From: Anaerococcus hydrogenalis DSM 7454
Lineage (GTDB): Bacteria > Bacillota > Clostridia > Tissierellales > Peptoniphilaceae
Direction: 5' to 3'
DNA: 64,000 bases
Assembly: GCF_000173355.1 (NCBI RefSeq)
Contig: NZ_ABXA01000019.1
Span: 1-64,000, forward strand
Part shown: one piece after another, positions 9,901-18,704 of the stretch
Position numbering within the stretch: position 1 is the first letter of the stretch
Layout: every line of letters begins with the position of its first letter
The notes under the pieces: generated by a model
Databases searched by the model: none
What the model saw: only the letters and a program-made list of their open reading frames with translations
What the model was told of the DNA's origin: nothing
Program-made: the position numbers and the translations under genes

Positions 9901-10513
9901 CTATGATATCGGATTTGGTGGAGTAGATCACGTACTTGCTAGTGGAGAAAACATCAATATCTTAGTATTTGATACAGAAGTTTACTCTAATACAGGTGGA
10001 CAATCATCTAAAGCTACACCATTATCAGCAGTAGCACAATTTGCTGCATCTGGTAAAAAGGTTAGAAAGAAAGACCTTGGTTTAATGATGACTTCATACG
10101 GATATGTTTACGTAGCACAAGTTGCTATGGGTGCTAACCAAAACCAAACAATAAAAGCTATGAAAGAAGCAGAATCTTATGATGGACCATCTCTAATCAT
10201 CTGCTATGCACCATGTATCAACCACGGTATCAGAATTGGTATGGGTAAATCTCAATTTAGAGAAAAACAAGCAGTTGATGCTGGTTACTGGCACTTATGG
10301 AGATTCGACCCAAGACTTGCTGAAGATGGAAAGAATCCATTCCAATTAGATTCAAGAGAACCTAAGGAATCATTCCAAGAATTTATCCAAGGAGAAGTAA
10401 GATACTCTTCACTTAAGAGATCATTCCCTGAAACAGCTGACCAATTATATCAAGAAGCTGAAAAAGCTGCTAAAGATAGATACGAAACATATAAGAGATT
10501 AGCTGGAAAATAA
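6983..10513 (+). CDS. nifJ: pyruvate:ferredoxin (flavodoxin) oxidoreductase, homodimeric
   Basis: Oxidises pyruvate to acetyl-CoA and CO2 and reduces ferredoxin, the central step of anaerobic fermentation. The 1176-residue protein holds every domain of the single-chain enzyme: the pyrimidine-binding domain from residue 1 (ITPSSPMPE), the transketolase C-like and gamma domains, an EKR linker, a two-cluster ferredoxin domain (CIQCNQCSYVCP near 687 and CTGCGNCADVCP near 744), and the thiamine-diphosphate domain with the proximal cluster (CAGC near 812, GDGWSYDIG, Cys near 1078 in CYAPCINHG). Codon choice is biased as in abundant proteins. It stands alone between its own promoter and terminator. 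The symbol por is also used. Confidence 0.97.
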   Translation: MTIKRAMKTMDGNTAAAHVSYAFTDVATIYPITPSSPMPEAVDVWAANGRKNIFGRPVEVKEMQSEAGAAGAVHGALAAGALTTTYTASQGLLLMIPNMYKIAGERLPGVFHVAARTLATHALSIYGDHSDVMAARQTGFAMLCSGSVQQVMDLSPVAHLAAIEGRIPFCNFFDGFRTSHEIQKIQVWDYDDLAPLVDMEAVDRFKNESLNPERPKTIGTSEKNIFFQRMEASNPAYTDIIGITENYMNKINELIGTNYGLFNYYGADDAEEIIIAMGSVCQAAEEAIDKLVEDGKKVGMVEVHLYRPFSKEHLLKAIPKTVKKIAVLDRTKEKGSIGEPLLLDVKSTYYDVEDKPKIIGGRYGLSSKDTIPADIEAVYKNLEGEMKDDFTISIVDDVTHKSLDRTDLRIRQEGTSRCKFWGFGSDGTVGANKQAIKIIGDNTDMYAQGYFDYDSKKSGGLTVSHLRFGKNPIRSTYLLDEADFISCSKPAYVNQYDLLDGLKDGGRFLLNCPWSEEDLEEHLPAKMKRYIAEHNIDFNIIDASHIAENIGLGSRTNMIMQSAFFNLANVIPIDEAVKYLKDSIVKSYGHKGDDIVNMNYKAVDQGIDAVVKVNVPESWKDAKDEVKEEKELPDFIKNIVKPMIEQKEDELPVSAFKDSTNGDFEPGTTKYEKRGIALNVPEWQIDNCIQCNQCSYVCPHAVIRPFLVTEDEKANAPEGFETKKAIGKGMDGYDFRIQISPLDCTGCGNCADVCPAPKKALLMKPFEEEVEKEKDNWDYANDVVGYKEDVMDSMTLKGSQFKQPLLEFSGACAGCGETPYAKLVTQLFGDRMYIANATGCSSIWGASSPATPYTTNACGQGPAWGNSLFEDAAEYGYGMKLAADSNKLLLETYMNEFNELGSDSELSEAFKAWLEGKEDVKASKEATAKILNLEEKAKAVSDEKAKDLLHKIYALKDYMIKKSVWIFGGDGWSYDIGFGGVDHVLASGENINILVFDTEVYSNTGGQSSKATPLSAVAQFAASGKKVRKKDLGLMMTSYGYVYVAQVAMGANQNQTIKAMKEAESYDGPSLIICYAPCINHGIRIGMGKSQFREKQAVDAGYWHLWRFDPRLAEDGKNPFQLDSREPKESFQEFIQGEVRYSSLKRSFPETADQLYQEAEKAAKDRYETYKRLAGK

Positions 10514-10535
10514 GATAAATTAATATAAAAAAATT

Positions 10536-10564
10536 AAAGGATGAGCTTGCTCATCCTTTTTTTT
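10536..10564 (+). terminator. intrinsic terminator after nifJ
   Basis: A stem of about 10 bp, AAAGGATGAG facing CTCATCCTTT around a CTTG tetraloop, followed by eight T, 23 nt after the stop codon. Confidence 0.9.
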
Positions 10565-10634
10565 GTGCAAATGTTAAAATGAAAAAAGATTATAATATTA
10601 AAATCTCAACAAAATTATAATAATTTCCTATTTA

Positions 10635-10643
10635 TGGTATAAT
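10635..10643 (+). promoter_or_regulatory. extended -10 promoter for the yloU-fakA-recG group
   Basis: TGGTATAAT at 10635-10643 lies 33 nt before the yloU start and 70 nt past the nifJ terminator. No clear -35 is seen. The 10565-10634 stretch holds nothing else that I recognise. Confidence 0.5.
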
Positions 10644-10676
10644 AATTTATATATTTAAAATAAAATGGAGGAGTTT

Positions 10677-11030
10677 ATGGCAATTAAGTATAAAAACAAT
10701 TACGGTAAAATTAGTATATCAGAAACAGTAATTGCAAATATTGCTGCATCTTCTGTTATGGAATCCTATGGAGTAGTAGGTCTTGCTAGCAGAAGCACAA
10801 AAGATGGATTATATAAACTTTTAGGCATAGAAAATATGAATAGGGGCGTAAAAGTTGTTAGAAATATAGATGGAAGTGTAAGTATAGATATATCATTATT
10901 TTTAAATTATGGTGTAAGAATTGCAGTTGTATGTCAAAATATTATAGAAAATGTTAAGTACAATGTTGAACATTCTCTTAATGTTGGGGTATCAAATGTT
11001 AATATTTTAGTTCAAGGAATTAGAAGTTAG
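10677..11030 (+). CDS. Asp23/Gls24 family protein (YloU-like)
   Basis: A small (117-residue) member of the Asp23/Gls24 envelope-stress family. The conserved core is ISETVIANIAASSVMESYGVVGL, and the middle reads as alternating strands (VSIDISLFLNYGVRI). These proteins lie next to fakA in most Firmicutes, but their exact molecular role is unsettled. The start at 10677 is chosen because GGAGGAG lies just upstream; the in-frame ATG at 10665 is part of that site. The next gene starts 7 nt later. A second paralogue is at 18001. Confidence 0.9.
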   Translation: MAIKYKNNYGKISISETVIANIAASSVMESYGVVGLASRSTKDGLYKLLGIENMNRGVKVVRNIDGSVSIDISLFLNYGVRIAVVCQNIIENVKYNVEHSLNVGVSNVNILVQGIRS

Positions 11031-11037
11031 GTGGAAA

Positions 11038-12609
11038 ATGAAAAAAATCGATAGTAATAAGTTCAAAAGCCTTATTATTAAGGCTTTTGAACTGCTTAAT
11101 GAAAAAAGAGACGTCGTTGATAGTTTAAATGTGTTTCCAGTTCCAGATGGGGATACTGGTACTAATATGACTATGACTATGAAATCTGGTGTTGAAAAAG
11201 TAAAACAGACTGAGTCTGATTCTTGTTATGATATAGCTAAGGCCTTAAGTCAAGGTACTTTGATGGGAGCTAGGGGAAATTCTGGTGTTATCTTATCTCA
11301 GCTTTGTAGGGGTATGTCTAAAGCTTTAAAGGGCAAAGATATAATTGATGCAAATGTAATCAAGGATATTTTTGCGACAGCTAACAAAACAGCTTATAGG
11401 GCTGTTATGAAACCTACAGAAGGTACAATTTTAACTGTTTCAAGACTTATGGCTGAAGAGGCTGAAAGTTCTTTTGAAGATAATATTGATATAGATAAAT
11501 ATTTATATAAAATTATTGGGGCAGGCCATAAAGCTTTGCTTGATACACCAAACTTACTTCCTGTTTTAAAAGAAGCTAAGGTTGTAGACTCTGGTGGACA
11601 AGGATTAATGTTTTTACTTGAAGGTGCTCTTAAGGCATTAAATGGAGAAATAAGCATAGAAACTGACTTATCAGAAATTGAAATCGAGGATTTACCTTCA
11701 AAAGACTTCAATGTTGATTTAACTATAAGTGTTGATGAAGATAAGAAGGATGATTTAATTGAAAAAATCAACCAATCTTCTACATCATTAACTGAAGATT
11801 TTGATAATGGGATTTTAAAACTTTCTTTTGATTGCGATGACATAAAAGATCTAATGGATATTGCAATTGATTTTGGACAAGTTTTATCTATGAATGTTGA
11901 AAATACAAATCCTGAAGTTCTTAATGATATTAAACTTAACAAAAAACCATCTAAAAAATATGGTTTTATAGCAGTATCTAGAGGGGATGGATATGATAAG
12001 GTATTTGAAAGTTTGAACGTTGATAAGATTATATCTGGTGGTCAAACAATGAATCCTTCTACTGAAGATATTTATAAGGCAATAGAAAAAGTTGATAGTG
12101 AAAATGTAATAATTTTCCCAAATAATAAGAATATTATTATGAGTGCAAAACAAGCCTGTGATTTGTCTGATAGGACATGTAGGGTTGTTGAGACTAGGTC
12201 TATTCCAGAATCATTCTCTGCTCTTTTATCTTTTGATGAAGATGAGTCACTTGATGAAAATATGGAAAATTTCAATGATGCAATAGAGGATGTAAGAGTT
12301 TTGGAAGTTACTATTGCAGTTAGGGATACTAATGTAAACAATGTTGAAATTAAAAAAGATGAATTTATTGGAATTGTTGATAACAAAATTGTAACTAGCA
12401 AAAATACAATTGAAAGAACAGCCAAAGAAACTTTAAAAAATGCTGTTGATGAAGATACTTCCTTGATTACAATTTATTATGGAGAAGATGTTGAAGATAA
12501 GGACGCAAAAAAACTTCAAAAATACGCTCAAAAGAAATTTAAAGATAGTGATGTTGAATTAATTTATGGTGGTCAACCTTTATATTATTATACAATTACC
12601 TTGGAGTAG
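11038..12609 (+). CDS. fakA: fatty acid kinase catalytic subunit FakA (DhaL/DAK2 domain, YloV)
   Basis: In staphylococci, FakA phosphorylates fatty acids held by a FakB (DegV) partner to make acyl phosphates for phospholipid synthesis. The 523-residue protein has the DhaL nucleotide domain at the N-terminus (VPDGDTGTNM near residue 36, QGTLMGARGNSGV near 78), a central linker and a C-terminal DegV-like/FakB-binding domain (about 300-520, ending in YYYTITLE). The ribosome site AGGTGG is good. It is tightly linked to yloU and recG, the common Firmicute order. No FakB gene is in the window. Confidence 0.92.
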   Translation: MKKIDSNKFKSLIIKAFELLNEKRDVVDSLNVFPVPDGDTGTNMTMTMKSGVEKVKQTESDSCYDIAKALSQGTLMGARGNSGVILSQLCRGMSKALKGKDIIDANVIKDIFATANKTAYRAVMKPTEGTILTVSRLMAEEAESSFEDNIDIDKYLYKIIGAGHKALLDTPNLLPVLKEAKVVDSGGQGLMFLLEGALKALNGEISIETDLSEIEIEDLPSKDFNVDLTISVDEDKKDDLIEKINQSSTSLTEDFDNGILKLSFDCDDIKDLMDIAIDFGQVLSMNVENTNPEVLNDIKLNKKPSKKYGFIAVSRGDGYDKVFESLNVDKIISGGQTMNPSTEDIYKAIEKVDSENVIIFPNNKNIIMSAKQACDLSDRTCRVVETRSIPESFSALLSFDEDESLDENMENFNDAIEDVRVLEVTIAVRDTNVNNVEIKKDEFIGIVDNKIVTSKNTIERTAKETLKNAVDEDTSLITIYYGEDVEDKDAKKLQKYAQKKFKDSDVELIYGGQPLYYYTITLE

Positions 12610-12614
12610 TTTAG

Positions 12615-14595
12615 ATGGATCTTTTAGATCTTAAAGGTTTAGGAAAAAAGAAGAAAGAATATTTAGAAAAATTATCTATTTATAAGGTAGAAGATTTATA
12701 TAATTATTATCCAAGAGAGTATGAGGATAGGTCAAAAAAATATGATTTATCCCATGGTCTTGATGGAAATAAACATTATTTTGAGTGGAAGATAGAGTCG
12801 AAAGTATATACAAATTACAGTAAGAAGTTTTCTATTTCATATCTTTATGGAAGTGAAAATGATAAAAGAATAAAGATAGTATTTTTTAATGATAAATTTT
12901 CACCAAGAAAACTTAAATTAGGACAAATTTATAAGTTTTATACAAAGATAGTAAAAAATGGATATGAGTATGAATGTCATAATCCAGAATTTACTGATAT
13001 AGATGATGGTAGAATTGGAAATATTGTGCCAATTTATCCTCTTACAAAATCTATTACTAATAAAAATTTGTCAGATTTTATTGACCAAGCCTTAAATTTT
13101 TTTGATCAAAATGAAATATTACTTGATAAAGATATTCTTGATAAATTTAGTTTTTCTGATAAGCTTTCTAATTTAAAAGAAATACACTTTCCAACTAGTC
13201 TTGATAGGTTAAAAAAAAGCAAAGTCTGAAATTAAAATTATTGATTTTTTAAAAGAATTAATTTTTATCTATGCTATGCAAAAGGAAAATTCGTATCAAG
13301 ACTTAAATTTAAAATTTGATTTGGATAAAATTTTAAATAGCTTAGATTTTAAACTTACTAAAAGTCAATACAATTCTCTTAGTGAAATTCTTGATGATTG
13401 TTCTAGTTCTAATATTATGAATAGACTTTTGTGTGGAGATGTTGGCAGTGGAAAGACAATTGTCGCTCTTATTGCAATGATTATTTTCTCACTTAATTCT
13501 TACCAAGCCTGTATGATGGTTCCAACAGAAGTTTTGGCTATCCAACAATTTGAAAAAAACAAAAATTTGATTGAAAGTTTTGGACTAAGGGTAGAATTGT
13601 TAACTTCTTCTACTAAAAATAAAGATTCAGTAAAAGAAAAAATTAAAAATGGTCAAATTGATATTGTAATTGGAACCCATGCCTTAATTGTTGATGATGT
13701 TGAGTTTAAAAATTTGAAGTTAATAGTTGCTGATGAGCAACATAGGTTTGGGGTTAGGCAAAGACAAGCTTTATATGAAAAGGGAAATAAGGCAAATTAT
13801 CTTACCATGACTGCTACTCCAATTCCAAGGACCTTATTTTTAAAAATGAAAAATTTACTTAGCCTATCACAAATTACGGAATTACCCAAAGGAAGGGGCC
13901 AAGTTATTACTGAATTAGTACTTATGTCAATGGAAGATTCTTTATTTTCAAAAATTAGTAATTTTTTAAATCAAGGTAGACAAGTCTATGTAGTTAGTGA
14001 TTCTATAGACAGTGAAGATGAAAATTCTGTAGAAAATTTATATAAACGCTATAAAACTAAGTTTACAGATAAAAGAATTGAAAAACTTCATGGGAAATTA
14101 AAGGCAGATGAGAAAGAAAATATTTTAAAAGAATTTTCTGATGGAAAAATTGATGTTTTAATTTCTACAACTGTAATTGAAGTTGGAATAGATGTCTCAA
14201 ACGCTAATTGTATGGTAATTTATAATGCCAATAATTTTGGCTTATCATCCCTTCACCAATTAAGAGGAAGAATTGGAAGAGGAGAACATGAGTCTTTTTG
14301 CTATTTAGTAAGTAAAAAGATAGATCAAAGAAGTAAATTAAATATAATTAAAAATTCTAATGATGGATTTGAGATTGCTAAAAAAGACTTAAAATTAAGG
14401 GGTGCTGGAAAAATTTTATCTACAATTCAGCATGGGCGAAACTTAGATGAGATTAATTATTTTAATTTAAAAGAAGATGAAATAGATCTTTGCTTTAAAA
14501 TTTTTACCTACCTTAAAGATATAAAGTTTGAAGGTGTAAATTTTTCTTATTTAGAAAAATATTTTAATATAGATAAAAGGATAGTACTTAATTAA
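12615..14595 (+). CDS. recG: ATP-dependent DNA helicase RecG (frameshifted in this sequence)
   Basis: A helicase that remodels stalled replication forks and Holliday junctions. The first part carries the wedge/OB domain (LKGLGKKKKEYLEKL, VPIYPLTKSITNKNL). The second carries the helicase motor: GDVGSGKT (motif I), ADEQHRFGV (DEQH box), TMTATPIPRTL and the RGRIGRGEHESFCYL motif. The frame breaks at a run of eight A (13211-13218). Seven A would read Leu-Lys-Lys-Ala-Lys-Ser-Glu and join both parts into 660 codons, slightly below the usual size. The stop shares bases with the rsmD start. Confidence 0.94.
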
Positions 14596-15155
14596 TGAGA
14601 GTAGTTGCAGGAAAATATAAAGGATTTAATTTAAAATCTCCAAAGGCAAATAATTCAAGACCAACAGATAATAAGGTTAAAGAAGCAGTTTTAGCTATGC
14701 TTTATCCTTACAAAAATGATTTTACAGCCCTAGATTTATTTGCCTGTACTGGTCAAATGGGCATAGAATTTTTATCACATGGTGCAAGGGAAGTTGTTTT
14801 TGGAGAACTTAATAATTCAAATTATAAAATACTAAAAGAAAATATAGAAAAAATTGCTTGTAAAAATGCCTATGTAATTAGGGGAGATTTTAGGAAAGTT
14901 TTGGAAATTTTACATAAGGAAAACAAAACTTTTGATTACATATACCTAGATCCTCCCTATAAGGAAGATTATTTGAAAATAAGCGTTGAGACTTTATTAG
15001 ACTACCATTTAATAAATAATAATGGTATAATAATAAGCGAATCAGATAGGAATATTGATTTTTCTTACATAGAAAATTTACAATTAATTAAAGAAAAAAA
15101 ATATGGAAGGAAGATCGTAAAAGTTTATTGCTATGAAAGTGATATATCCAGGTAG
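14595..15155 (+). CDS. rsmD: 16S rRNA (guanine(966)-N(2))-methyltransferase RsmD
   Basis: Methylates G966 of 16S rRNA using S-adenosylmethionine. In the 186-residue protein, the start MRVVAGKYKG, the SAM-binding ALDLFACTGQMGIE (about 45-58) and the catalytic DPPY at 119-122 are visible. The gene begins at the last base of recG and overlaps coaD by 23 nt, so translation is probably coupled. Confidence 0.95.
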   Translation: MRVVAGKYKGFNLKSPKANNSRPTDNKVKEAVLAMLYPYKNDFTALDLFACTGQMGIEFLSHGAREVVFGELNNSNYKILKENIEKIACKNAYVIRGDFRKVLEILHKENKTFDYIYLDPPYKEDYLKISVETLLDYHLINNNGIIISESDRNIDFSYIENLQLIKEKKYGRKIVKVYCYESDISR

Positions 15156-15624
15156 CTTCGATCCGATAACAATCGGACATTTAGATATAATAAAGAGACT
15201 TGACCAAATGTTCGACGAGGTAGTCGTTGCTATATTGATAAATGAAGCCAAGCACTCTCTTTTTTCAATTAAAGAGAGAAAACAATTAATAGAAGAAGAA
15301 ATTAAAGAAAATAAACTAAAAAATGTGAAAGTAAAAACATTTGAGGGTTTGTTGGTTGATTTTGCAAAAAAAGAAAATTCTAAGACAATAGTTAGGGGAA
15401 TAAGGGCTGTTACTGATTACGAGTATGAGATTAATATTGCTCAGTTTAATGCCAACCTTTATCCAGGATTAGAAACAATATTTTTACTTTCTAACCCAAA
15501 ATTCTCGTTTATAAGTTCGAGTGGAATAAGAGAGCTAGCTAGTTTTGGTGGAGATGTATCTAAATTTGTATCAAAAAATGTAAAAAAAGCTATATATGAA
15601 AAAAATAAACTAGGAGGAAAATAA
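15133..15624 (+). CDS. coaD: phosphopantetheine adenylyltransferase
   Basis: Catalyses the next-to-last step of coenzyme A synthesis, transferring AMP from ATP to 4'-phosphopantetheine. The 163-residue protein matches family length and shows YPGSFDPITIGHLDI with the TIGH nucleotidyltransferase motif, VRGIRAVTDYEYE, and the C-terminal FISSSGIRELASFGGDVS. It overlaps rsmD and is followed directly by the coiled-coil gene. Confidence 0.97.
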   Translation: MKVIYPGSFDPITIGHLDIIKRLDQMFDEVVVAILINEAKHSLFSIKERKQLIEEEIKENKLKNVKVKTFEGLLVDFAKKENSKTIVRGIRAVTDYEYEINIAQFNANLYPGLETIFLLSNPKFSFISSSGIRELASFGGDVSKFVSKNVKKAIYEKNKLGGK

Positions 15625-16094
15625 TGGCAAATATTAATGAACTTATTGATGAAATTGAAGATATAATGGACAATGCTAGTTCTGTTCCATTTTCAAGAAA
15701 GGTATCAGTTGATCCTGATGAAATTTTTGAAATAATTAGGGATATGAGAGATTCTTTACCAACAGAAATTAAAAATGCCCAATGGATTAATGATGAAAAA
15801 GATAGAATTTTGCAAGAAGCTGAAAATGAAGCTAGGTCAAAGGTTGATAATGCAAATAATGAGATAAAAAATTTCAAAGAACAAGCTAAAAGTCAATATC
15901 AAAGAATGATTTCTGAACACCAAATCACAGCTGAGGCAAGACAAGAAGCACAAAGAATTTTAGAAGAAGCAAATCAACAAGCAAACAGTATCAAACAACA
16001 ATCATACCAATATGTTGATCAATTATTCTCAAAATCATGCGATAATTTTAATCAACTAGCTCAATCATTGGAAAAAATAGAAAACATATACTAA
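15624..16094 (+). CDS. conserved coiled-coil protein downstream of coaD
   Basis: I do not recognise a defined function. The 156-residue product has an acidic N-terminal segment (about 1-55) and a long charged, Ala/Gln-rich helix (about 60-140; for example EAENEARSKVDNANNEI), resembling DivIVA-type or ATP synthase b-subunit coiled coils. Clostridial genomes often carry such a gene beside coaD under the name ATPase. There is no signal peptide or membrane segment. An AGGAGG ribosome site precedes the ATG, and the gene is last in its transcription unit. Confidence 0.8.
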   Translation: MANINELIDEIEDIMDNASSVPFSRKVSVDPDEIFEIIRDMRDSLPTEIKNAQWINDEKDRILQEAENEARSKVDNANNEIKNFKEQAKSQYQRMISEHQITAEARQEAQRILEEANQQANSIKQQSYQYVDQLFSKSCDNFNQLAQSLEKIENIY

Positions 16095-16103
16095 ATCAAA
16101 AAT

Positions 16104-16137
16104 AAAAAAATCCTCTATTTATTAGAGGACTTTTTTA
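16104..16137. terminator. bidirectional terminator between convergent genes
   Basis: TCCTCTA (16111-16117) pairs with TAGAGGA (16123-16129) around a 5-nt loop. An A run on the left and a T run on the right let it work on both strands. The minus-strand tmcAL stop codon (16115-16117) lies inside the stem. Confidence 0.85.
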
Positions 16138-17293
16138 TTGTAATTTTTTGAGTAAAATCGCTGTTCATATTTCTATTTATTAGGAAAGAATAAAGGTTAG
16201 ATGCCTTTATCATTTGATCATAGATAATTTTTTCATTATCTTTTAATTTTTTTTCATCTTTTTTTTGTATTAAAATTGAAACAGCCTGGTCTTTGAAAAA
16301 TCGAGTAGATTTTTTATTAAAGGCTAAAACTTTTATAAAATTAATTTCTAGATTATTAAAATCTATAGTATTTTCCAATAAGTAATTTATCATAAGTCTT
16401 TTTATTCTTGATTTTGTAAACCTTAAACTACTTGCTTCATTAATAAAATCATTATATAAAAAGTTTTTTTCTGCTAATTTTTTTAAGTAGTTATCCATAC
16501 CTTCTTCATAGCAAAGAATATTGCTCATATTTATATCTTCAATTAATATTTTGTACCTAAAAAGTTCATATAATCTTTCCATATCTGGAAAATTATTGTA
16601 TTGGTGTTTAAATTTTTCTATATTTTCCAAAGATGATTTTGGAAGATAAGATTTTATATTCGAATTATTTATATTATTTCTAATAGCAGTAGATGATGCG
16701 AATGTTTTCTTATCTAAATTTTTATCTTTATTCATTGACTTAATTCTTTTAATTGGAATGGCCTTAATTTTCGAATTAGAGTTTTTTAAAGCTCTTACAT
16801 ATTCTAGAGCTAAAATATTATTGGCAGAAAAAAATTTTTGATTAAGGGCATAAGTTTTTGAAGCCTCATAGGATGCCTTGGAAAATGATAGGCCCTTATC
16901 CAAAAAATATTTTGTTTTTTTATCTATATTCTCATTATTATTCAGTATGTTTTCAACTGATTTAAAAAAATCTTCCTCGCTAATATTTTCTATACCAAAA
17001 GCAAGATAATCAATTTTCAATTTATCTAAGATTTCAATATTTTTTCTAGCAAATAAATTTGCGGATTGTAATGAAATAAATGAAGGCATTTCAATAATTA
17101 AATCTGCAGAAATCATAGCAGAATCTGCTCTTTTATATTTATCTATCAAAGAAGGTTCACCTCTTTGAACAAAATCTCCACTCATTATTGAAATAATAAG
17201 GTCAGCATTTGTTAGCTCTCTTGCTTTTTTTTGTATAAAATTGTGACCATTGTGAAATGGATTATATTCGGAAATAATTGCTAATTTTTTCAT
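16115..17293 (-). CDS. tmcAL: tRNA(Met) cytidine acetate ligase TmcAL (YlbM-like nucleotidyltransferase)
   Basis: In Bacillus this enzyme makes N4-acetylcytidine at the wobble base of elongator tRNA(Met) from acetate and ATP. The 392-residue product starts with AIISEYNPFHNGH, holding the HxGH nucleotidyltransferase motif at 14-17, followed by SGDFVQRGEPSL and the conserved STAIR motif. The start at 17293 is set by AGGTGA just upstream; an ATG six codons earlier has no such site. It is a single gene opposed to its neighbours. Confidence 0.9.
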   Translation of the reverse strand: MKKLAIISEYNPFHNGHNFIQKKARELTNADLIISIMSGDFVQRGEPSLIDKYKRADSAMISADLIIEMPSFISLQSANLFARKNIEILDKLKIDYLAFGIENISEEDFFKSVENILNNNENIDKKTKYFLDKGLSFSKASYEASKTYALNQKFFSANNILALEYVRALKNSNSKIKAIPIKRIKSMNKDKNLDKKTFASSTAIRNNINNSNIKSYLPKSSLENIEKFKHQYNNFPDMERLYELFRYKILIEDINMSNILCYEEGMDNYLKKLAEKNFLYNDFINEASSLRFTKSRIKRLMINYLLENTIDFNNLEINFIKVLAFNKKSTRFFKDQAVSILIQKKDEKKLKDNEKIIYDQMIKASNLYSFLINRNMNSDFTQKITIKKSSNK

Positions 17294-17394
17294 AAAATCA
17301 CCTAAGAACATTATAGCAAATTAGAAAATTAAGTGAAAAATTATTTCTAATTATTACATATTATTACATAATAATTTAAAAAATTATTTAATAG

Positions 17395-17403
17395 TGGTAT
17401 AAT
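17395..17403 (+). promoter_or_regulatory. extended -10 promoter for efp
   Basis: TGGTATAAT at 17395-17403, 29 nt before the efp start. The AT-only stretch upstream includes a short tandem duplication (ATTATTACAT twice, about 17350-17369). The -35 is poor. Confidence 0.5.
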
Positions 17404-17432
17404 ATTATAAAAAGACCGAATTAGGAGGACAT

Positions 17433-17990
17433 ATGATATCAGCAAATGATTTAAGAAAAGGAATAACTTTTGAATACGATGGGGATGTTTACCAAGTAAT
17501 TGATTTCCAACACGTAAAACCAGGAAAGGGAGCTGCTTTTGTTAGGGCTAAGATTAAGTCTGTTATGCAAGGTGGAAATAAGGATGTAACTTTTAACCCA
17601 AATGAAAAATTTGAACAAGCAATTATTTCTACAAAAGAAATGCAATATTTATATAATGATGGACAATTATATTATTTTATGGATCCAGAAACATTTGAAC
17701 AAATTCCTGTAGACAAGGATGCTGTTGCAGAAGCTATTCCTTACATAAAGGAAAATGATACAGCTACAATGAGATTTTATAAAAATAATCCATTCTCTAT
17801 TGAAGCACCAAATTTTGTAGAGCTTGAAGTTGTAAAGACAGAACCAGCTATTAAGGGAGATACAGCAACAAATGTAACAAAACCTGCAGAAGTTGAAACT
17901 GGAGCTGTAATAAATGTACCAGTTTTTGTAAATGAAGGTGACGTTATTAAGATAGATACTAGAAAAGGGGAATATCTATCAAGAGTATAA
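17433..17990 (+). CDS. efp: elongation factor P
   Basis: Relieves ribosome stalling at polyproline stretches. The 185-residue protein has the three beta-barrel layout of EF-P. The loop that reaches the peptidyl-transferase centre reads KPGKGAAF with Lys32 at the tip, the position modified in other species. The ribosome site AGGAGGA is strong. It heads a run into asp23, nusB and xseAB. Confidence 0.97.
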   Translation: MISANDLRKGITFEYDGDVYQVIDFQHVKPGKGAAFVRAKIKSVMQGGNKDVTFNPNEKFEQAIISTKEMQYLYNDGQLYYFMDPETFEQIPVDKDAVAEAIPYIKENDTATMRFYKNNPFSIEAPNFVELEVVKTEPAIKGDTATNVTKPAEVETGAVINVPVFVNEGDVIKIDTRKGEYLSRV

Positions 17991-18000
17991 AGGAGAAATA

Positions 18001-18315
18001 ATGACAAGAGCATTTAAATATGGAAGTGTAAAGATTGCAAATGAAACCATTGAAGCTATTGCTAAAAAAGCTTGTGAGGAAATTAATGGTGTAGTTGAAT
18101 CAAATACAAAATCCAATAAAGAAGCAAAAAAAGATACAAAAATTTCTGTAGTAAATGGTTTTGTAATTATAGACTTAAATCTTGTTCTTAGTGCAGACGT
18201 AAATGTTAGAAAAACAATAAAAAATGTTCAAGAAAATGTAAAAAGACAAGTTGAAACTATGACTGGCTTATCTGTAAAGAGAGTTAATGTCGAAGTGAAT
18301 AGTTTAGTAATATAA
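18001..18315 (+). CDS. Asp23/Gls24 family envelope stress protein (second paralogue)
   Basis: A 104-residue member of the same family as the protein at 10677, with the motif GSVKIANETIEAIAKKACEE and a C-terminal VKRVNVEVNSL. Genes of this family sit between efp and nusB in many Firmicutes. An AAAGGAG site gives the start, and the stop overlaps nusB by one base. The function is not established; a role in envelope or nucleoid homeostasis is proposed for relatives. Confidence 0.9.
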   Translation: MTRAFKYGSVKIANETIEAIAKKACEEINGVVESNTKSNKEAKKDTKISVVNGFVIIDLNLVLSADVNVRKTIKNVQENVKRQVETMTGLSVKRVNVEVNSLVI

Positions 18316-18704
18316 TGAATAGAGCAAAACAAAGAGACTGGGTCTTTAAAATAATATTTGAAAATCAAATTAAAAATATTGATGATATAGATCAAGCTAT
18401 TATAAATCATGACTTAGACTTAAAAAGAGATTCTTTTTTATTTCAGTCTTTAAAATCATATATTGAAAATTTTAAAAATATAGAAGATATACTTATTAAT
18501 CAAATAGGTTTATCTTCTTTAAAAAGACTTGCTAAGGTTGATAGGGCAATTTTATTTTTAAGTGTAAATGAAATGAAATACTTAGATATCCCTGTAAGTG
18601 TATCTATAAATGAAGCTGTGAATATTTCAAAAAAATATTCAACAAGCGATGGGTATAAATTTATTAACAGTGTTTTAGGAAAAATTGCAGAAAAGAGTAA
18701 TTAA
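18315..18704 (+). CDS. nusB: transcription antitermination factor NusB
   Basis: Binds boxA RNA with S10 in rRNA antitermination complexes. The 129-residue all-helical protein has the N-terminal RAKQRDWVFKIIFE and the C-terminal signature VSINEAVNISKKYSTSDGYKFINSVLG. It starts on the last base of the preceding gene, and xseA begins right after its stop. Confidence 0.94.
   Translation: MNRAKQRDWVFKIIFENQIKNIDDIDQAIINHDLDLKRDSFLFQSLKSYIENFKNIEDILINQIGLSSLKRLAKVDRAILFLSVNEMKYLDIPVSVSINEAVNISKKYSTSDGYKFINSVLGKIAEKSN

Noticed and set aside
10565-10634. Riboswitch or T-box between nifJ and yloU
   Set aside because: The stretch is short and AT-rich without a conserved T-box or riboswitch core.
13276-14595. 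A separate helicase gene starting at ATG 13276
   Set aside because: It is the second half of recG; removing one A at 13211-13218 joins the halves without a gap.
17350-17369. Short tandem repeat ATTATTACAT before efp
   Set aside because: Two copies of 10 bp in AT-only sequence; likely chance, and not a binding site that I can name.
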